From contig CM045998.1 of assembly GCA_025175895.1 (NCBI GenBank), positions 186,001-250,000 on the forward strand: a stretch of 64,000 bases of DNA, read 5' to 3'. The position numbers were made by a program, and so were the translations under genes. This document shows positions 46,425-59,099 of the stretch, one piece after another. This DNA is from Wurfbainia villosa. Lineage: Eukaryota > Streptophyta > Magnoliopsida > Zingiberales > Zingiberaceae. The notes beneath the pieces were generated by a model, which worked only from the letters and a program-made list of their open reading frames with translations, did no database searches and was not told the origin of the DNA. Positions within the stretch are counted from its first letter, which is position 1. Each line of letters opens with the position of its first letter.

Positions 46425-48163
46425 TTATGTTGCCCGTTGAGACGATGATGGTGAGGTGTCCAAGTGGCGAAGACGGCAAGGACCGACAATTACAATGTGA
46501 AGAGATGACATGGAAGAACAGTTCGGTGCAGCTAGAACGCAGCTTCGCCGGATGGCCGAGCCGAATGATGAGGGTCGGGCCGAATGGAGATCCTGCACAG
46601 CAACAAACGGTTAAGGGCACTGAGAGAGATCTCGACAACGCCTCTCCGATGCTCAAGGCAGGAAATTAGATTGAAGAAGTGAGGAGAAACTGAAAAGAAC
46701 GGGGTTAAGAGCGTGAGAGCTTACCTCTCCTTCTAAAGGAGGGCCATATATATAGAGGGGGAGTTCCCTTGTTGATAAGTTCTACCTACAGAAAATGATA
46801 AGACCTCAGGGGGTCGTACGTCACGATCATTGCCCTCTGAACTGTGTCAAGTGCATGGGTTGCAGTTAATGCACATCGAGCGGTTGATAGGAGGCAAATC
46901 CTAATTAATGCCGCAGCCAATCCTCTGAAACCCAATGAAGGAATCTACTTTTGCGCGTGGATTGCAATTAATACACGTCGCTCGGTTGATAGGAGGCAAA
47001 TCCTAATTAATGCCACAGATATTCATTTGAACCCTGTCAGAGGGATCTGTCCTTTTGTCGGGGGGAGATGATGATGAGGATTGCCAAGTCAGTTTGTGGA
47101 TATGAAATAAACGCCTCCTTTTGCAAATAAGACAAATTATAATAAAATAGATGATATGGAGAAAGGGCACATCAGAGATGACGTATCCTTGCCGAGATGT
47201 AAAAGCGGACAAAATGAAAGCCTTGAATAAAGAGAGGTCGCGACACGTCACGGCATGATAGCGATTTGGGCGAGGCGGCGTCGTCATGATGATAAGTCGG
47301 TAGGGCGCGAGGCGTCGTCATGATGATAGAAGTCCGGGCCGAGACGCGGGACGTCTGGCATGATGATAGAAGTCTGGGCCAAGACGCGAGGTGTATGGCA
47401 TGATAATAGAAGTCCGGGTTGCCACCTATCAGGTGTTAAATGACGTGGCAGATGTTGGCAATGTGCTATTCCTGGAAGACTCATTGGCTCCCATGTCCCC
47501 GGATTAAAATTTTCACTAATGAAAACTAATCCGGATGGGATGAGTTTCCTAAGCACAATCAATTCGTCATCGTGCTAACGACACGAGCGATCGCTTGAAC
47601 AAACATGTTGTTCAAGCAACCAACTCTTCTAGTCGGTTAGCCGCGGAAGAGACGACAGATGGATCGCCGGTTTTTGTGTTTCTTATCGGGGTCCATGATT
47701 ATACAAATATAAACTAGTATAATCAACATATACTAACATAAAGAACATAAGCTAGTATATCAATAAGAACATGCAAAGAACAATAATAAAAGTTGTAAAA
47801 CTTTTATACCTCTTGATCTTCTATCGTATGTCCTAACCTCCTTGTAGACTTCGTGTGGGCGAAGATCCTCCACAAGTTGAAGCCTCCTAGATCTTCTTCA
47901 ATCCAAAGAAAGAAGATCTCTCTTTCCCTTCTTGCTTAAGCCAACCACCAATCCACAAAGGATTGATGCCGCCGGCCCCAAGAATAGAGAGTACAAAATG
48001 GAAACCACCAAGGAACCGAAACTAGGGACAAACCCTAGCTTCTAGTGCCGCCGGCCAAGATAGAGTGAAGATGAGAAAGGGAATATGTTAGGCGCCGGCC
48101 ACGGTGGAGGAAATAGAGGAAGGAGCCGGCCACACCCTAGGAAGAGGAAGAGCTCCTCTCCTA

Positions 48164-48600
48164 TAGTTGCCGCCCACCTTCCTTGCATTCCCTAGCCGCC
48201 CAACCATAGGAGCCAAACCCTAATTAGGGTTTCCTCCTTAGGTCTTCTTGCCGCCCAACCAAGAAGGAAGGAAGAGATCTAACCGGCCACCTTTCCTAGG
48301 AAGAAGAAGAACTCTTCCTATAAGTTGCCGCCCACCTTCCTTCCATGCCTTGGCCACCCATGCAAAGGAGCCAAACCCTAATCAAATTAGGGTTTCCTCC
48401 TTAGGGTTTCTTGCCGCCCAACCATGGTGGAGAGAAGAGATCTAGGAGCTAGACACCTTCAAGGAAGAAGAAGAGATCTTCCTCAAGTTGCCGCCCACCC
48501 TTCTTTCCTCACCTTGGCCGCCCATCCCAAGGAGCCAAACCCTAATTAGGGTTTCCTCCTTAGGGTTACTTGCCGCCCAAGCAAAGAGAGGCTAAACCCT
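48164..48600. repeat. About 158-bp tandem repeat, three copies, in the solo LTR
   Basis: Each copy has AGTTGCCGCCCACC, GGAGCCAAACCCTAAT, AGGGTTTCCTCCTTAG and CTTGCCGCCCAA in that order. Copies have diverged by small indels. Confidence 0.75.
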
Positions 48601-48685
48601 AATTTCCATCATCCAAAAAAAAACTTCTTTGCCGCCCAACCTATGCTTCCTTATATATAGAGTTAGGTTTAGGCCTTGGTTTAAT

Positions 48686-49060
48686 CTCCACCGTCGGTTC
48701 TAGGGTTTTAATCCCAACCGTCAAATCTAGAGATTTAATCTCAACCGTCGGTTCTAGGGTTTTAATCCCAACCGTCGGATCTAGAGATTTAATCTCAACC
48801 GTCGGTTCTAGGGTTTTAATCCCAACCGTCAGATCTAGAGATTTAATCTCCACCGTCGGTTCTAGGGATTTAATCCCAACCGTCGGATCTAGAGATTTAA
48901 TCTCAACCGTCTGTTCTAGGATTTTAATCCCAACCGTCGAATCTAGAGATTTAATCTCAACCGTCGGTTCTAGGGTTTTAATCCCAACCGTCGGATCTAG
49001 AGATTTAATCTCAACCGTCAGTTCTAGGGTTTTAATCCCAACCGTCGGATCTAGAGATTT
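48686..49060. repeat. 54-bp (2 x 27) tandem repeat in the solo LTR
   Basis: About seven units alternating TCTAGGGTTTTAATCCCAAC and TCTAGAGATTTAATCTCAAC, each followed by CGTCGG. The array keeps one minus-strand frame open, giving a repetitive protein-like ORF without biological support. Confidence 0.85.
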
Positions 49061-50047
49061 GTTTTCCATCATTTGATCTAGACTTCATGAGGTTTATATT
49101 AGGCTACGATAGGGACCATGAGGAGGAGTTGGGTCTTGGCCACCCGATGGATCGAAACCACACAAACTTGATCCATCAATGATGTTCCATTCCACTAAAG
49201 GATCATCATCGAACTACCTCACCAACCCCCATAAATTAATATGGGCTCCATATATTATTTGTACATCCATCTCCCCGTGTTTAAGATATCGAATGTCCGT
49301 CAATTAATTGATTTACTGACCATCAATTAATTGACATCTAACTCCTCGAGTAGTACCACTCAACCTTATCATCATGTTGACTAAGTCAACCTGCAGGGTT
49401 TACATGATGAACCTTATGAGCTCCTCAAGGGGACATCATCAACCTAATATATAGGACACGGTTTCCTTCTATAATCAACGACACACCATGTAAATAATAT
49501 CATTTCCCAACTTACCGGGCATATTGATTTAATCCATCTAAATCTCACCCACTGGTAAATCAAAGAAATAAATACTAAGTACATGTGCCCGTTATTATAT
49601 CGGGATTAAGAGCATGTACAACATAATATTCGAGGTCCGATTCAATTATGCAGTCAGCAATAAATTGAATCACCTCTATGTTGGTCCTGCTCAATATACT
49701 AAGGTGTACTAGTGTAACTCTATGTTCAAGATAAAACAATACCAAGCTACACTACAACCATGCCAATGGTTTGTCCAAAACCATCTTGGTTGTGAGCCTC
49801 TACTTATACTCTACAAGGGACTGATAACATGATCTTCTGTGCCACACCAAGCACCATGTTATCTACAATGTAAAGTATTAGACAATATGCACATATATCA
49901 TAAATATAAAGTGCAAACAATGATTATGTGATTCTTATTTCAAAATAAAGATGTTCATACAAAAGAGCTAGGCTTTCAGTATACATCCCAACAGCAGATC
50001 CCATCTGTTTTCCTAATCATAATTTAGTTTTACCCGATATCACCTGA

Positions 50048-50490
50048 ACTTTAATATAGACATCTTTTTTGCTACATTATACTCGGGCCTCTTCTAAAAT
50101 ATCTTCCACGCTCTACTTTGGTATTGTCCCCCCTTGGAATATTGTTTCTATCGAAGTCTCCAAAATTATTTTATATTTTTTCCATTTATTATTAAAATTT
50201 TCTGTTTATATTTTTCTTTATTACTTTTTTCCTTTCTCATTCTTTTTTTCTCTTGTAATTATTTAGAAAACTAAAAATTAAGAATAAAAAAGCTTTTTAT
50301 TAAGATTTTTTGTTTAATTTTTTCCTTTTCTTTTTTTATCTGCTAATTAACATATTAAAAAAATTGAAGCACTGCCTTAATCAAAGCACACAAGAATTTT
50401 TAATTCTTTAGCAGAAAAATATAGATAAGACAAAACAAAACTCTTTTAATTATCTTGGTCAGAGCAACGAAGCATAATGAAAGCTTTCAC
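50048..50490. other. Host DNA right of the Tat element
   Basis: AT-rich, no gene seen. Directly continues the sequence ending at 26889. Confidence 0.4.
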
Positions 50491-50494
50491 CGAA

Positions 50495-50715
50495 TTAAAA
50501 GTTAGAATCCATCAATTTAATGGTTCATACTGACCTATTTTATGATCATTATGAGGAAAATAAATTACGGAGAAAATTAAGAATTTTGACATAATGACTA
50601 AGATACAAAGAGATCATCTAAATTCAAAAAAAGACTTTAGAACTTTTTTAGAATCAATCTTTATTTTATTCATAAATTTCGTCGTGTCTTAATTACCATG
50701 CTATCTCTATTGGTC
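50495..50715 (-). mobile_element. Degraded SINE copy
   Basis: Minus-strand order of the family can be followed: AGTTAGAATCCATCAATTTAATGG, TGAGGAAAATAAATTACGGAG, AGAATCAATC (plus-strand pieces). No TSD found. Confidence 0.5.
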
Positions 50716-51009
50716 TAATAAAGGGTAAAACAATCAAAAGATAAATTAGAGAGTCAAAGTTTGAATTTCAAAAGTGAATAAATTTGAAAGTTGGCAACGT
50801 GTATAAATTATATTTCGGATTTATTTTCCGATGGACGAATAAAAAAGAAACGTTAATATTGAATCAGGCAAAATATGACCAAGAAAAGCATCCTTTGAAA
50901 GATATTTCACATGAATTATTATTCGACTCTTTGTGAGGACATATTTGATGATGAATTTTGAAAAATTTATTATTTTATTGGAGAAAATTTTTAATAGACT
51001 ATAATGCAT

Positions 51010-51447
51010 TATTTGATGTAGGTGAAGTTGGAGAAGAGGAAGGATTATAAAGAAAATGAGAAGTTGATAATTTTCATTCTTTCCTCCAATCCTTTCCCCT
51101 TTTTCGTTTCTAAATAGTTTTTTTCCCCTTCCCTTCTCACCTATTTTTCCTCCTCTCCTCAGGAGTAAACCAAGCCTGAAAAGTATGATCTATTTTTTTT
51201 TAACTCTTAAACAAGAGAAATTTTGCTAAAGTTTGGTTAATAGTAAATTGAGAAACAGTTAAAACGGAAATACGAAGAGATTTAACCGTAACAAAACTAT
51301 GAGAAGATCCAAACACAAATATGAGAGATTATAAAAAAAAATAATTAGATAACAATATTTTGTTCCTTACAAAAGACACTAATTGAAGACAAGAATAAAA
51401 AAAAAAGAAATCCAAATAAATCCAACCAACAATTCTATACTTGTTCA
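51010..51447. repeat. NLR-flank duplication, copy C, left part
   Basis: Parallels 15296-15735: GGTGAAGTTGGAGAA, GAGAAGTTGATAATTTT, AGTAAACCAAGCCTGAAAAG, AACTCTTAAACAAGAGAAAT, then is cut by the Copia element. The right part resumes at 59605. Confidence 0.8.
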
Positions 51448-51968
51448 TGTTGATGGTGGACTTATATGTTATTATCGTAACTACTCGATTATATTGTATT
51501 GATTTGAATCTGATTAAGTAGCTTATTTGATAGTTTGTGGATTTCAGTTCATGAGATGTGGATTTAATATGTATAATCCGTTAGAGCTCGAATTAGTTAT
51601 TGATGATGAGTCAATAACGGATCTAGCTCGATCTCCATATATAGAATGTGATCTCTGTAGGATTGGGTACTCTGACAGCCTCCTTGTATGCTATTGACGA
51701 GCAGGATTTTTATTATGTCATCACCCCCATACCCTATGGAAGACCTGCCTCTTTCCTTTTTTTTTTTTTTTGCAAGAACTCTGGATCTATTGACGACGTT
51801 AAATCGATGGTTGCTCCGCTATACTTTGGTTCTTTTTTTGTTTATGTCGTTGTTCATTTTATGTATTTTATTCATTGTAAATTTCGATAAGACTAGATCC
51901 ATATGCGAAGAATCATGTTGTATCTATTTGATTTCTAGTATATACAAGTCTTAGATTTATGATTTTCA
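51448..51968 (+). repeat. 5' LTR of the Copia element
   Basis: Matches 59100-59604 along its length with many substitutions. A TATA-like CATATATAGAATG lies near 51635. The right end is uncertain by about five bases. Confidence 0.85.
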
Positions 51969-51973
51969 TCCAT

Positions 51974-51985
51974 TGATATCAGAGC
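51974..51985 (+). other. Primer-binding site of the Copia element
   Basis: TGATATCAGAGC, one base different from the canonical TGGTATCAGAGC. Confidence 0.75.
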
Positions 51986-53560
51986 TAGTCGTTTTATCGA
52001 TTTTGCACGAGACATGGATTTTTTTATCACAAACAATGATTATTTGACGAAAACATAAGTAGACAATTAAGTTTTAGGTGCTAGATCTAAGTTTTGAGAT
52101 TTTTCCATGAAGAACATGTAGAATGGGAGTGTAACCGTCGCCATTCATGGTGAACCCTGCATGTTTGACCTGGTAAAATTGTCATGAATTGCCTATCAGT
52201 CGACTGATACATTGCATCAATCGACTGTTGCATCTAAAAAAGTCGAACAGAATATTTTTGAGTTGGCTACTGAACTCGACTGAACACACCAGTTGATCAC
52301 ATTGCGCTTAAAAAGTCAAAAGAATATTTACGAGTTGACTCTTTGGACTCGATTGGACACACCGATCGACTTACTTACGATTGGTCGATTGGATGATGTG
52401 CTTAAACTAGGGCACAAAAGACTTTTGAGTTGACTGTGACAATCGATTGGTGGATCAGTCGACTGATGGACCCAAGCTCGTGCACAAAAGAATTGCAAGT
52501 CGACTGGAACACTCGATTGACTATGTCAATATACTGCTATCAAGCACCAATCTACTGATGCTTATAAAATTGTCTACATAAGGTATTTCAGTCTACTGAG
52601 ATAGTCGACTGAAGATGCAGAGCCAACCTTGAGCCAGGCCTATTGGGGTGACTGCCTAGGGCCCAACAACTTTTAATATTATTAGAGCCTGTATATAGGG
52701 CCTAAACAAATGTTTATGTCAAAATTAACCATGAATAGGGCCCAATTATCAAGATCTTGTCCAGGACCTTAGAATAACTTGAGTCGGCTCTGGACTAATG
52801 TATATCAGTCGATTATTATTACTATCAGTTGGCTAGTGTTGTTGTGGATGAAGTTGAGCACATTTGATATAGGAAACTTTCGAAGACCATAATTTTTCAT
52901 TCAGTATAAGTTTTGAGACATTCCAGATTGCATTTCGAAGCTCATTCATAGCTTTATGTTTGTTATAATGGGGGTACATCCCTCATGACACCCTGTCTCA
53001 GACCTAAAAAATATTGTTTAAGGCCTTTTTGAAGGCTTCAAAGTTTTTTAATTCGGTGTTAAGTTCATTTTCTACATCATTAGGTTGCAACAGTACAATT
53101 GAATTTACTATGTTTTCTAAAGTATCTATCTATACATATAATTCTATTTCAAACTAATATTATTATCAAAGTGAGAATTATTAGGAAGATATAAGGCATA
53201 CTGTGTAGATAGATGTATGTTTATGCTAAATATAATTGGCCCAAAAGAAAATTATGTTTAGGTCATATATATATCCAGAATGCTTTATATATAAAGAACA
53301 AATTTTATCGATAAATTCGGTTGATTATGCGCATAAAGTGTCGGCTCAAAAGACATCAAAGTATGAGTAAAAAAAATCCAAGAATAGTGTAGCTGAGTGA
53401 AAGAATCAGATTATAAAGAACATAGTAAGAAGTATGATGTAATTTACTTCTTTATCGGAGCCTTTATGGGGTGAAGCACTAAGACTATAGTTTATTTACT
53501 CAATAGAGTATCGTGTAAGATAGAAAGTAAAATATTATATGATATTAGATGTTTACACAT
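51986..53560 (+). other. Decayed 5' interior of the Copia element
   Basis: No clear gag. 52190-52830 contains at least six GTCGAC-cored palindromes (for example ATCAGTCGACTGAT near 52197) like those in the LTRs of elements 1 and 2, possibly marking a nested fragment of such an element. Confidence 0.45.
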
Positions 53561-53873
53561 TTAGGGTTGTCTAGTTGAGGCTAAGCCTTGTTGGTCTAAT
53601 GAAAAGAAACTAGACTCAAAGACAATTTGCTGCCATTTTGTAGGGTATTCTTAAAGGTCAAGGAAAGGGCTTTAAATTTGATGACCCCTCAAAATAGGTC
53701 TTTGTTCAAGATGGAGAATGTCAAGTAGTGTTTTGATCTTCATACCCTATGTTAATGTTGGTGTTACACATCTAGTGGGAGTAGTACTTAATGATATCCA
53801 TGTGTCCTTCCCTATACAAGGAGAGGAATTATCTGCTTAGTCTAAAGCATATCCTCGTATGATTGAGCAGGCT
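53560..53873 (+). pseudogene. Copia integrase C-terminal remnant
   Basis: Reads, with stops, as the strip after the integrase core: KLDSKTI-CHFVGYS and GFKFDDPSK, matching the usual Copia pattern KLD...FVGY...GFKFYDP. It ends where the solo LTR is inserted. Confidence 0.65.
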
Positions 53874-53878
53874 TCTCA

Positions 53879-56800
53879 TGTCACGCCCCAAGAGTATGTC
53901 GTGCCGAAAAGCAAACAGACGACATCTCCCCTGTATGTGGCAACATATCGGGTTAATACAAGGCCCGTAGACCCACAACTACATGACATATATATAGACA
54001 ATACTAAACCATACATCCACAACAACAAAAAGGTGTGCACCGGTGCGACTCTAACATACTACACCAAAAACAACATACAAACCAACAACCAAATACAACA
54101 CTGATTATACATGGCCATAATACAAAACAATAGCGGAAACAAATACATGGAAAACCCCAATTGTTCGGTGTGAGATGGGATCAGCTGGCGGAGCTCCAAA
54201 CGTCCAAGGAAATCTTCTACCTGTTACCTGGGCGACAGAAAACCCAGGGTCCGGGGTGGTGAGTATAAACTCAGGGGTAATATATAGAAAGTGCATGAAC
54301 AACATATAGCATAACGAGATCTACAAGTATACATGTGAAGATCTACAGGTATACAACATGAGTCCAATAGACATACAGTCCTATCCAAATCTAATAACAA
54401 GTAACCACAATATAGTCATACTCAATGTATATACTAAACTGATCAACTGAACATGAAGTAATGTACCAACGTACCTGACAGTCTGCAACACCATAAGCTA
54501 TATCATCCTGACAGATATACAATAACATAACCCATATAACGTACAAAGTCAATCCCATACCTGACCAACACTCGGACATATGAACAGTATATAATCACAT
54601 GTAATAACATCCCGGTCCATACCACACTATGACATGACGCTAATCAAATGCATACAATAGTCTGGACCAACACATATATCATGCTCAACACACAGCAATA
54701 TATAAAATGCAAATGACATGTATCATGATGTACAAGCATATGCAACAATCATAGCTCAACCAAATGCAGCATCTCACAGGCATATGTAAAACATATATCA
54801 AATACATGCATACATATATATCAGCAATGCATATGCATGGCCATGTCTGCGGACAGTCGACCACGACCCGGTATGGCCGGGTGTACGGCATGGCCTAGTC
54901 CGACTCCGGTACCACTACTCTCGGTGGCCGAGTTGGGTAGTATGAATGAGTAGCATATATAAGCTAACTACTCCCGGGGTCCTGCTGCTGGCGCTCGTCA
55001 CTACCCATGAGTAGGCGAGCTCGCTGCAGACAATGCCGTCACACAACCACCATCTATAGTGGGCGAGTGCTAACACCACTCTGCACAGTGGCCAGGTGCG
55101 CATCTCCAGCTACCACCATCTATAGTGGTCGAGCGCGGCACATCCAATGCTCTGCCCTCAACCCTGCTACCACTACCTCGAGTGGTCGGGGAGGCAGGAT
55201 GACTGACGACCCGTCTCAACCATAAGGGAGACTCAGTCAACAGCATGCATGCAAATGTAATGATGCATAGCTCCACACAAGTATCCTCGCAACACTCTCT
55301 ATCTCACGGGGAGTCTTGGTCAACCAAAAGTCAACTATGCAAGGACTACAATCCACAAGACTCTCTCTATCGCACAAGGAGTCATACACATCTGACAGTC
55401 AACCACGCTAAGACCTCTAGTCAGTAGCGAGATACTATCGACCATCCATATAACCATACACCGATATACGATCCATAATGGATATACAATCATGCTAGGA
55501 CCTCTAGTCTATAACCACATACTGACAACCACACACATTTATCTATGCACAGACAACTAGATCCACCATAGATGCACAACTAATATGTGTATGATACAAC
55601 AATCGACTCCATAACCCAAACCATCACCTAACCCTAGTGATGTAACACAGTAATCCAATCTGAGGTCACAAGGATAACCCTAACTACCTGTACTTACTGA
55701 ACATCCATCGACTAACACATAATAGGGTTTATAGTTCCTATCCGTGCTAGATAATCAATGAAGTAACAGAGTTTATATCTCAAAGGTCAAGGCAGTACAA
55801 GCATATGATTAAATAAGAGTGGATCTAAGATCAAAGTAATAGCATAAATCCAAATTCATTCACCAGATTCATATCAAAACTACCTGACCAGGGTAGATAT
55901 TACCCACCTGCTATGTGATCCGTGCTATCCATCTCCACATCCATGTATCTATGACAATTAAAGTCTTGTAACAATAGATTACAATTAAGTATCATCACAC
56001 ATCTAATGATCGAATCAAATCCTACATCAACCTTATATATCAATCAACTAAACCAGTGTTATCAATCAAGTAATACTAAATCTAAGCTATAGCAGTAGCT
56101 TACCATCCAGTCTCACACACCGATCGAATCACACCATAGGGAAAACAACTTCGTGACTCCGATTGCTGTCGAAAAGTCCAAGCTCTGTTGCAAAAAGAGT
56201 TATCCAAGCTTAATGTTACTGTGAACAACAATATCCCATCCTCATCAACTGCTGTAAACAAAAATACACAAACCTACCTCACAACTGTAACTCACCTAGT
56301 GCAGCTTCAATCACAGCTGCCCAAATCCAAGTATAGGTATCAGATCCATCTGCGCCTTGCTTCCATCATTTCTTGACCCATGGTCTTAAGTCACAAATCG
56401 GTCTCCATTGTCATTTCACCATATCCGAGCTCACAGCTCATCAATACTTCTCGTTCCAACCTTAGCCGCCAGATCCTCCTCTTGGCCTCACCGTCAACTC
56501 GTGAGAAGATGATAATCCAAGTTAGAAATTGCCACTGAACAGTCAGTGGAGAAGCAGAGAAAGCAAGCAAAGCTTAAGGGAGTGGCTCACCGGATCGGGG
56601 TCATCGACGCCTGCTGCTGCTTGGATCGGCGGAGCAAGACGACGACATGGATCTTGCCGAGTTGAGCTCGTGGGGTCAACCCCGTCGCTGGCCGGCGACT
56701 CCAATGACTAGAGGTATGCTGTCAAGGGGCAGAGCAGAGGCAGCGGCGGAGGAAGAAATCGACCGAGATGACGATCGGAAACAGCTGAGCTCGCGACGGC

Positions 56801-57236
56801 GCCGGCGGTAGCAGCTCCAGCTCATGGTGGTCAACAATCGACGGTCTTCCGCTCGAGGCAACCTCCAACGACCTCCGGCGACCAGGTGGCGGCAGCGAGG
56901 CCGCCACTTGCAACGAAAAGGGTGGCGATCGGGAAGGAGAAAAATCAGGGATCGCGGCTGTGAAAGGGAAGAAATCGCGATGGAAGAGGAGCTGATCGCG
57001 ATTCGTTCGGTTTTTTTTAAACGTCGTTCATGGAATTGGTTCAAGCCAACCAGCCCAAGCCCAAATTCAGCCCATTAGCTTCGGCCCAATGGACTCAGCC
57101 CATTAGATTCAGCCCATTAGCTTCAACCCAATTTCAAACCCCATTACTAATTAGACCCAATTAACCCATTAATTAGACCCAATTAATTAAAGGGTTAATC
57201 CATATTAATTTAAAAAATTTTTTCCCGTATTTTACA
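53879..57236. mobile_element. Solo LTR, TGTCACGCCCC family, copy 2
   Basis: 3358 bases, TGTCACGCCCC...CCCGTATTTTACA, perfect duplication TCTCA (53874-53878, 57237-57241). Close to the LTR that starts at 63248. Around 54890-55210 it contains several short inverted repeats such as ACCACTACTCTCGGTGGCC and ACCACCATCTATAGTGG. No internal domain present. Confidence 0.88.
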
Positions 57237-57379
57237 TCTCAAGTACAAGTGTCTCTACAATAATCCACTAAATAAAAGAGATCCACAGTTTCACATGATT
57301 ATGTTTATCTCTAGAAACATGAGTTTGGCAGTAGGCTAGAAAATGATTCTTTATCTTTTTAGAAAATCAAATAATGTTC

Positions 57380-58560
57380 TAACCTTAAAAAGTGGAATGC
57401 AACTAAAGAAAGATGAGATGAAGTCCATGACGGACAATAGCGTATGGAGCTAGTAGAATTTCCTGAAGGAGTGGAATATGTCGATTGTAAATGGATATTT
57501 AAAATCAAATGGGATTCACTAGGCAATGTTGAAATGTATAAGATACACCTTATAATCAAGAGATTCACTCAAAAAGTGAATATTGATTATAAGAAGACTT
57601 TATTTTGCCTATGTCTACGAAAGACTCCATAACAATAATCATGACATTTATAGCTCATTATGACTTAGAGTTGTACTAGCTAGATGAACATTAAGATTGC
57701 TTTCTTTAATGGTATTAAGGAATCAATGTATACAGTGCAACTAAAGAATTTTAGTTCTGATGATTTAAAACACTTAGTATACAAACTTAATAAGCCCATT
57801 TATAGTTTAAATTTGGCATTCCGTCATTGGTAACTTAAATTTTGATCAGGTGTTTACCTTATTCGATTTTAGAGAGAAATTCATTAATCAGTAAAATATC
57901 TCAAACTTAGTGTGAGTTTCCCTTATGCTTTGGCTATTATGAGCCTTGTATATTCATAGATATGTACACATTGGATTATAGTGTACATAATAGGAATATT
58001 AAGTAGATACATAAATAAATGCACTATAAAAAGAGTCATGCAATATTTATAATAAATTATTTAAATGTTCACATAGTGAAAATCTAATCGCCTGGAGATA
58101 ATCAGATATTAAGACTTCGCATTTTGATAGATATCTAGATGGTATGAGATTTATATTATGATATATCTTTATGTTGTTAGGAAGAGCTATCATTTAGAAA
58201 AGTGTCAAACAGATGCTGATAATGACCTCAATAATGAAGGATGAATTAGTAAATTGCTACGAAACATCTAATTATGAAATATGATTACAGAATTTATCAC
58301 AAGATTAAAGATCATTCATACCTTGATGGCTATTTGAGATCAACTGTAATAATAAAATTGTGAAACTTTAGACCAAGAATAACCATGATATATCGACTTC
58401 ATTGCGCATCGACATAAAGTGTCAAACGATTAAAAAAAGAATTCAAAGTGGTCAAGTAATGATAGAGCATATTCGGACAAGTTTTATATCCAATATCAAT
58501 ATAGATTGAGAATGGAGATTCTTCATATGGATGAAATACTCATTCGGTGAGAGTCTGTAT
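57380..58560 (+). pseudogene. Copia reverse transcriptase and RNase H remnant
   Basis: Multiple frames and stops, but the order of a Copia RT is plain: DEMKSMTDN, VEFPEGVEYVDCKWIFKIK, AHYDLELY, LKHLVYKLNK, LKLSVSFPYALAIMSLVY, then RNase H-like KSTSGYIY equivalents, ELVNCYETSN and QSGQVMIEHI. The catalytic YVDD region is not recognisable. Clearly dead. Confidence 0.8.
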
Positions 58561-59099
58561 TACTTTATTATTCAAGATGTTTTATAATTAGAACACATAT
58601 ATATTTTAATTTATTGTGCACACTAAGATAGGAAGATACACACATATTTTATCTTAGACACTATATAAAGAAATCATGATTTACTAATATGATTTGGATA
58701 TGATATTTGTAAATGTGATATAGAACTCAATTTTGAGTCATAAGATTGTGATCGTGATTTGCTAATGTGGGTTAGCATACGTTGTTTGCAAATGTGATTG
58801 AGACCTTATTGTGGATCATAAGGAGGACCAATTTAAAATTGACATGTGCATATCACATTTTATTTAATTCTCATAATACACATTCACATCTGATCTATAT
58901 CATTAATGATATTAGTATTGTGATTACTGACAGGTCTTGCTACCGATTATATATAGAGTAGTTACAATCACTTACTCGTATACTAATGAAGTTGATGAAC
59001 TATATTGTTTTTCTTTTGTTCAATATGGCATAATGAATTTAACCAAAGAATTTCCATCATGTGTTACATACAGAATCACATGTAGTCCAAGTGAGAGAT
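58561..59099 (+). other. 3' interior of the Copia element
   Basis: AT-rich non-coding sequence between RNase H and the 3' LTR. A weak purine tract AGTGAGAGAT precedes the LTR. Confidence 0.5.

Larger units (their letters stand above)
47453..49993. mobile_element. Solo LTR (probably Copia) in the Tat 5' LTR
   Basis: TGTTGGCAATG...CATCCCAACA, 2541 bases, perfect duplication GCAGA (47448-47452, 49994-49998). The complement begins TGTTGGGATGTATAC, an LTR start I associate with monocot Copia elements, so minus is the probable sense. No interior domain is present. Confidence 0.85.
26895..50042 (-). mobile_element. Ty3/Gypsy Tat-lineage LTR retrotransposon with nested LINE and solo LTR
   Basis: Sense is minus. 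The ends TGATATCGGG...GGGCAACA are flanked by the perfect 5-bp duplication CCTGA (26890-26894, 50043-50047). Order in sense: 5' LTR, primer site TTGGCGCCGTCTGTGGG (46408-46424), gag, protease, RT, RNase H, second RNase H, integrase, tandem-repeat array, antisense extra ORF, polypurine tract, 3' LTR. The dual RNase H, the primer site and the antisense ORF together are Tat-lineage (Ogre/Retand-like) hallmarks. After removing the LINE (about 9.0 kb) and the solo LTR (about 2.5 kb), the element is about 11.6 kb. Confidence 0.93.
46428..50042 (-). repeat. 5' LTR of the Tat element, split by a solo LTR
   Basis: 46428-47452 and 49999-50042 together match 26895-27925. The segment near 46500-46620 contains a small duplication/rearrangement relative to the 3' LTR. 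Confidence 0.9.

Noticed and set aside
48641..49072. Minus-strand ORF of repeated SLDPTVGIK/TLEPTVEIK-like units
   Set aside because: Produced by the 54-bp tandem repeat in a solo LTR; the period is a multiple of three so the frame stays open.
56529..57078. GC-rich ORFs on both strands in the second solo LTR
   Set aside because: Same position in the LTR as the 25 kb ORFs but without conserved protein sequence between copies.
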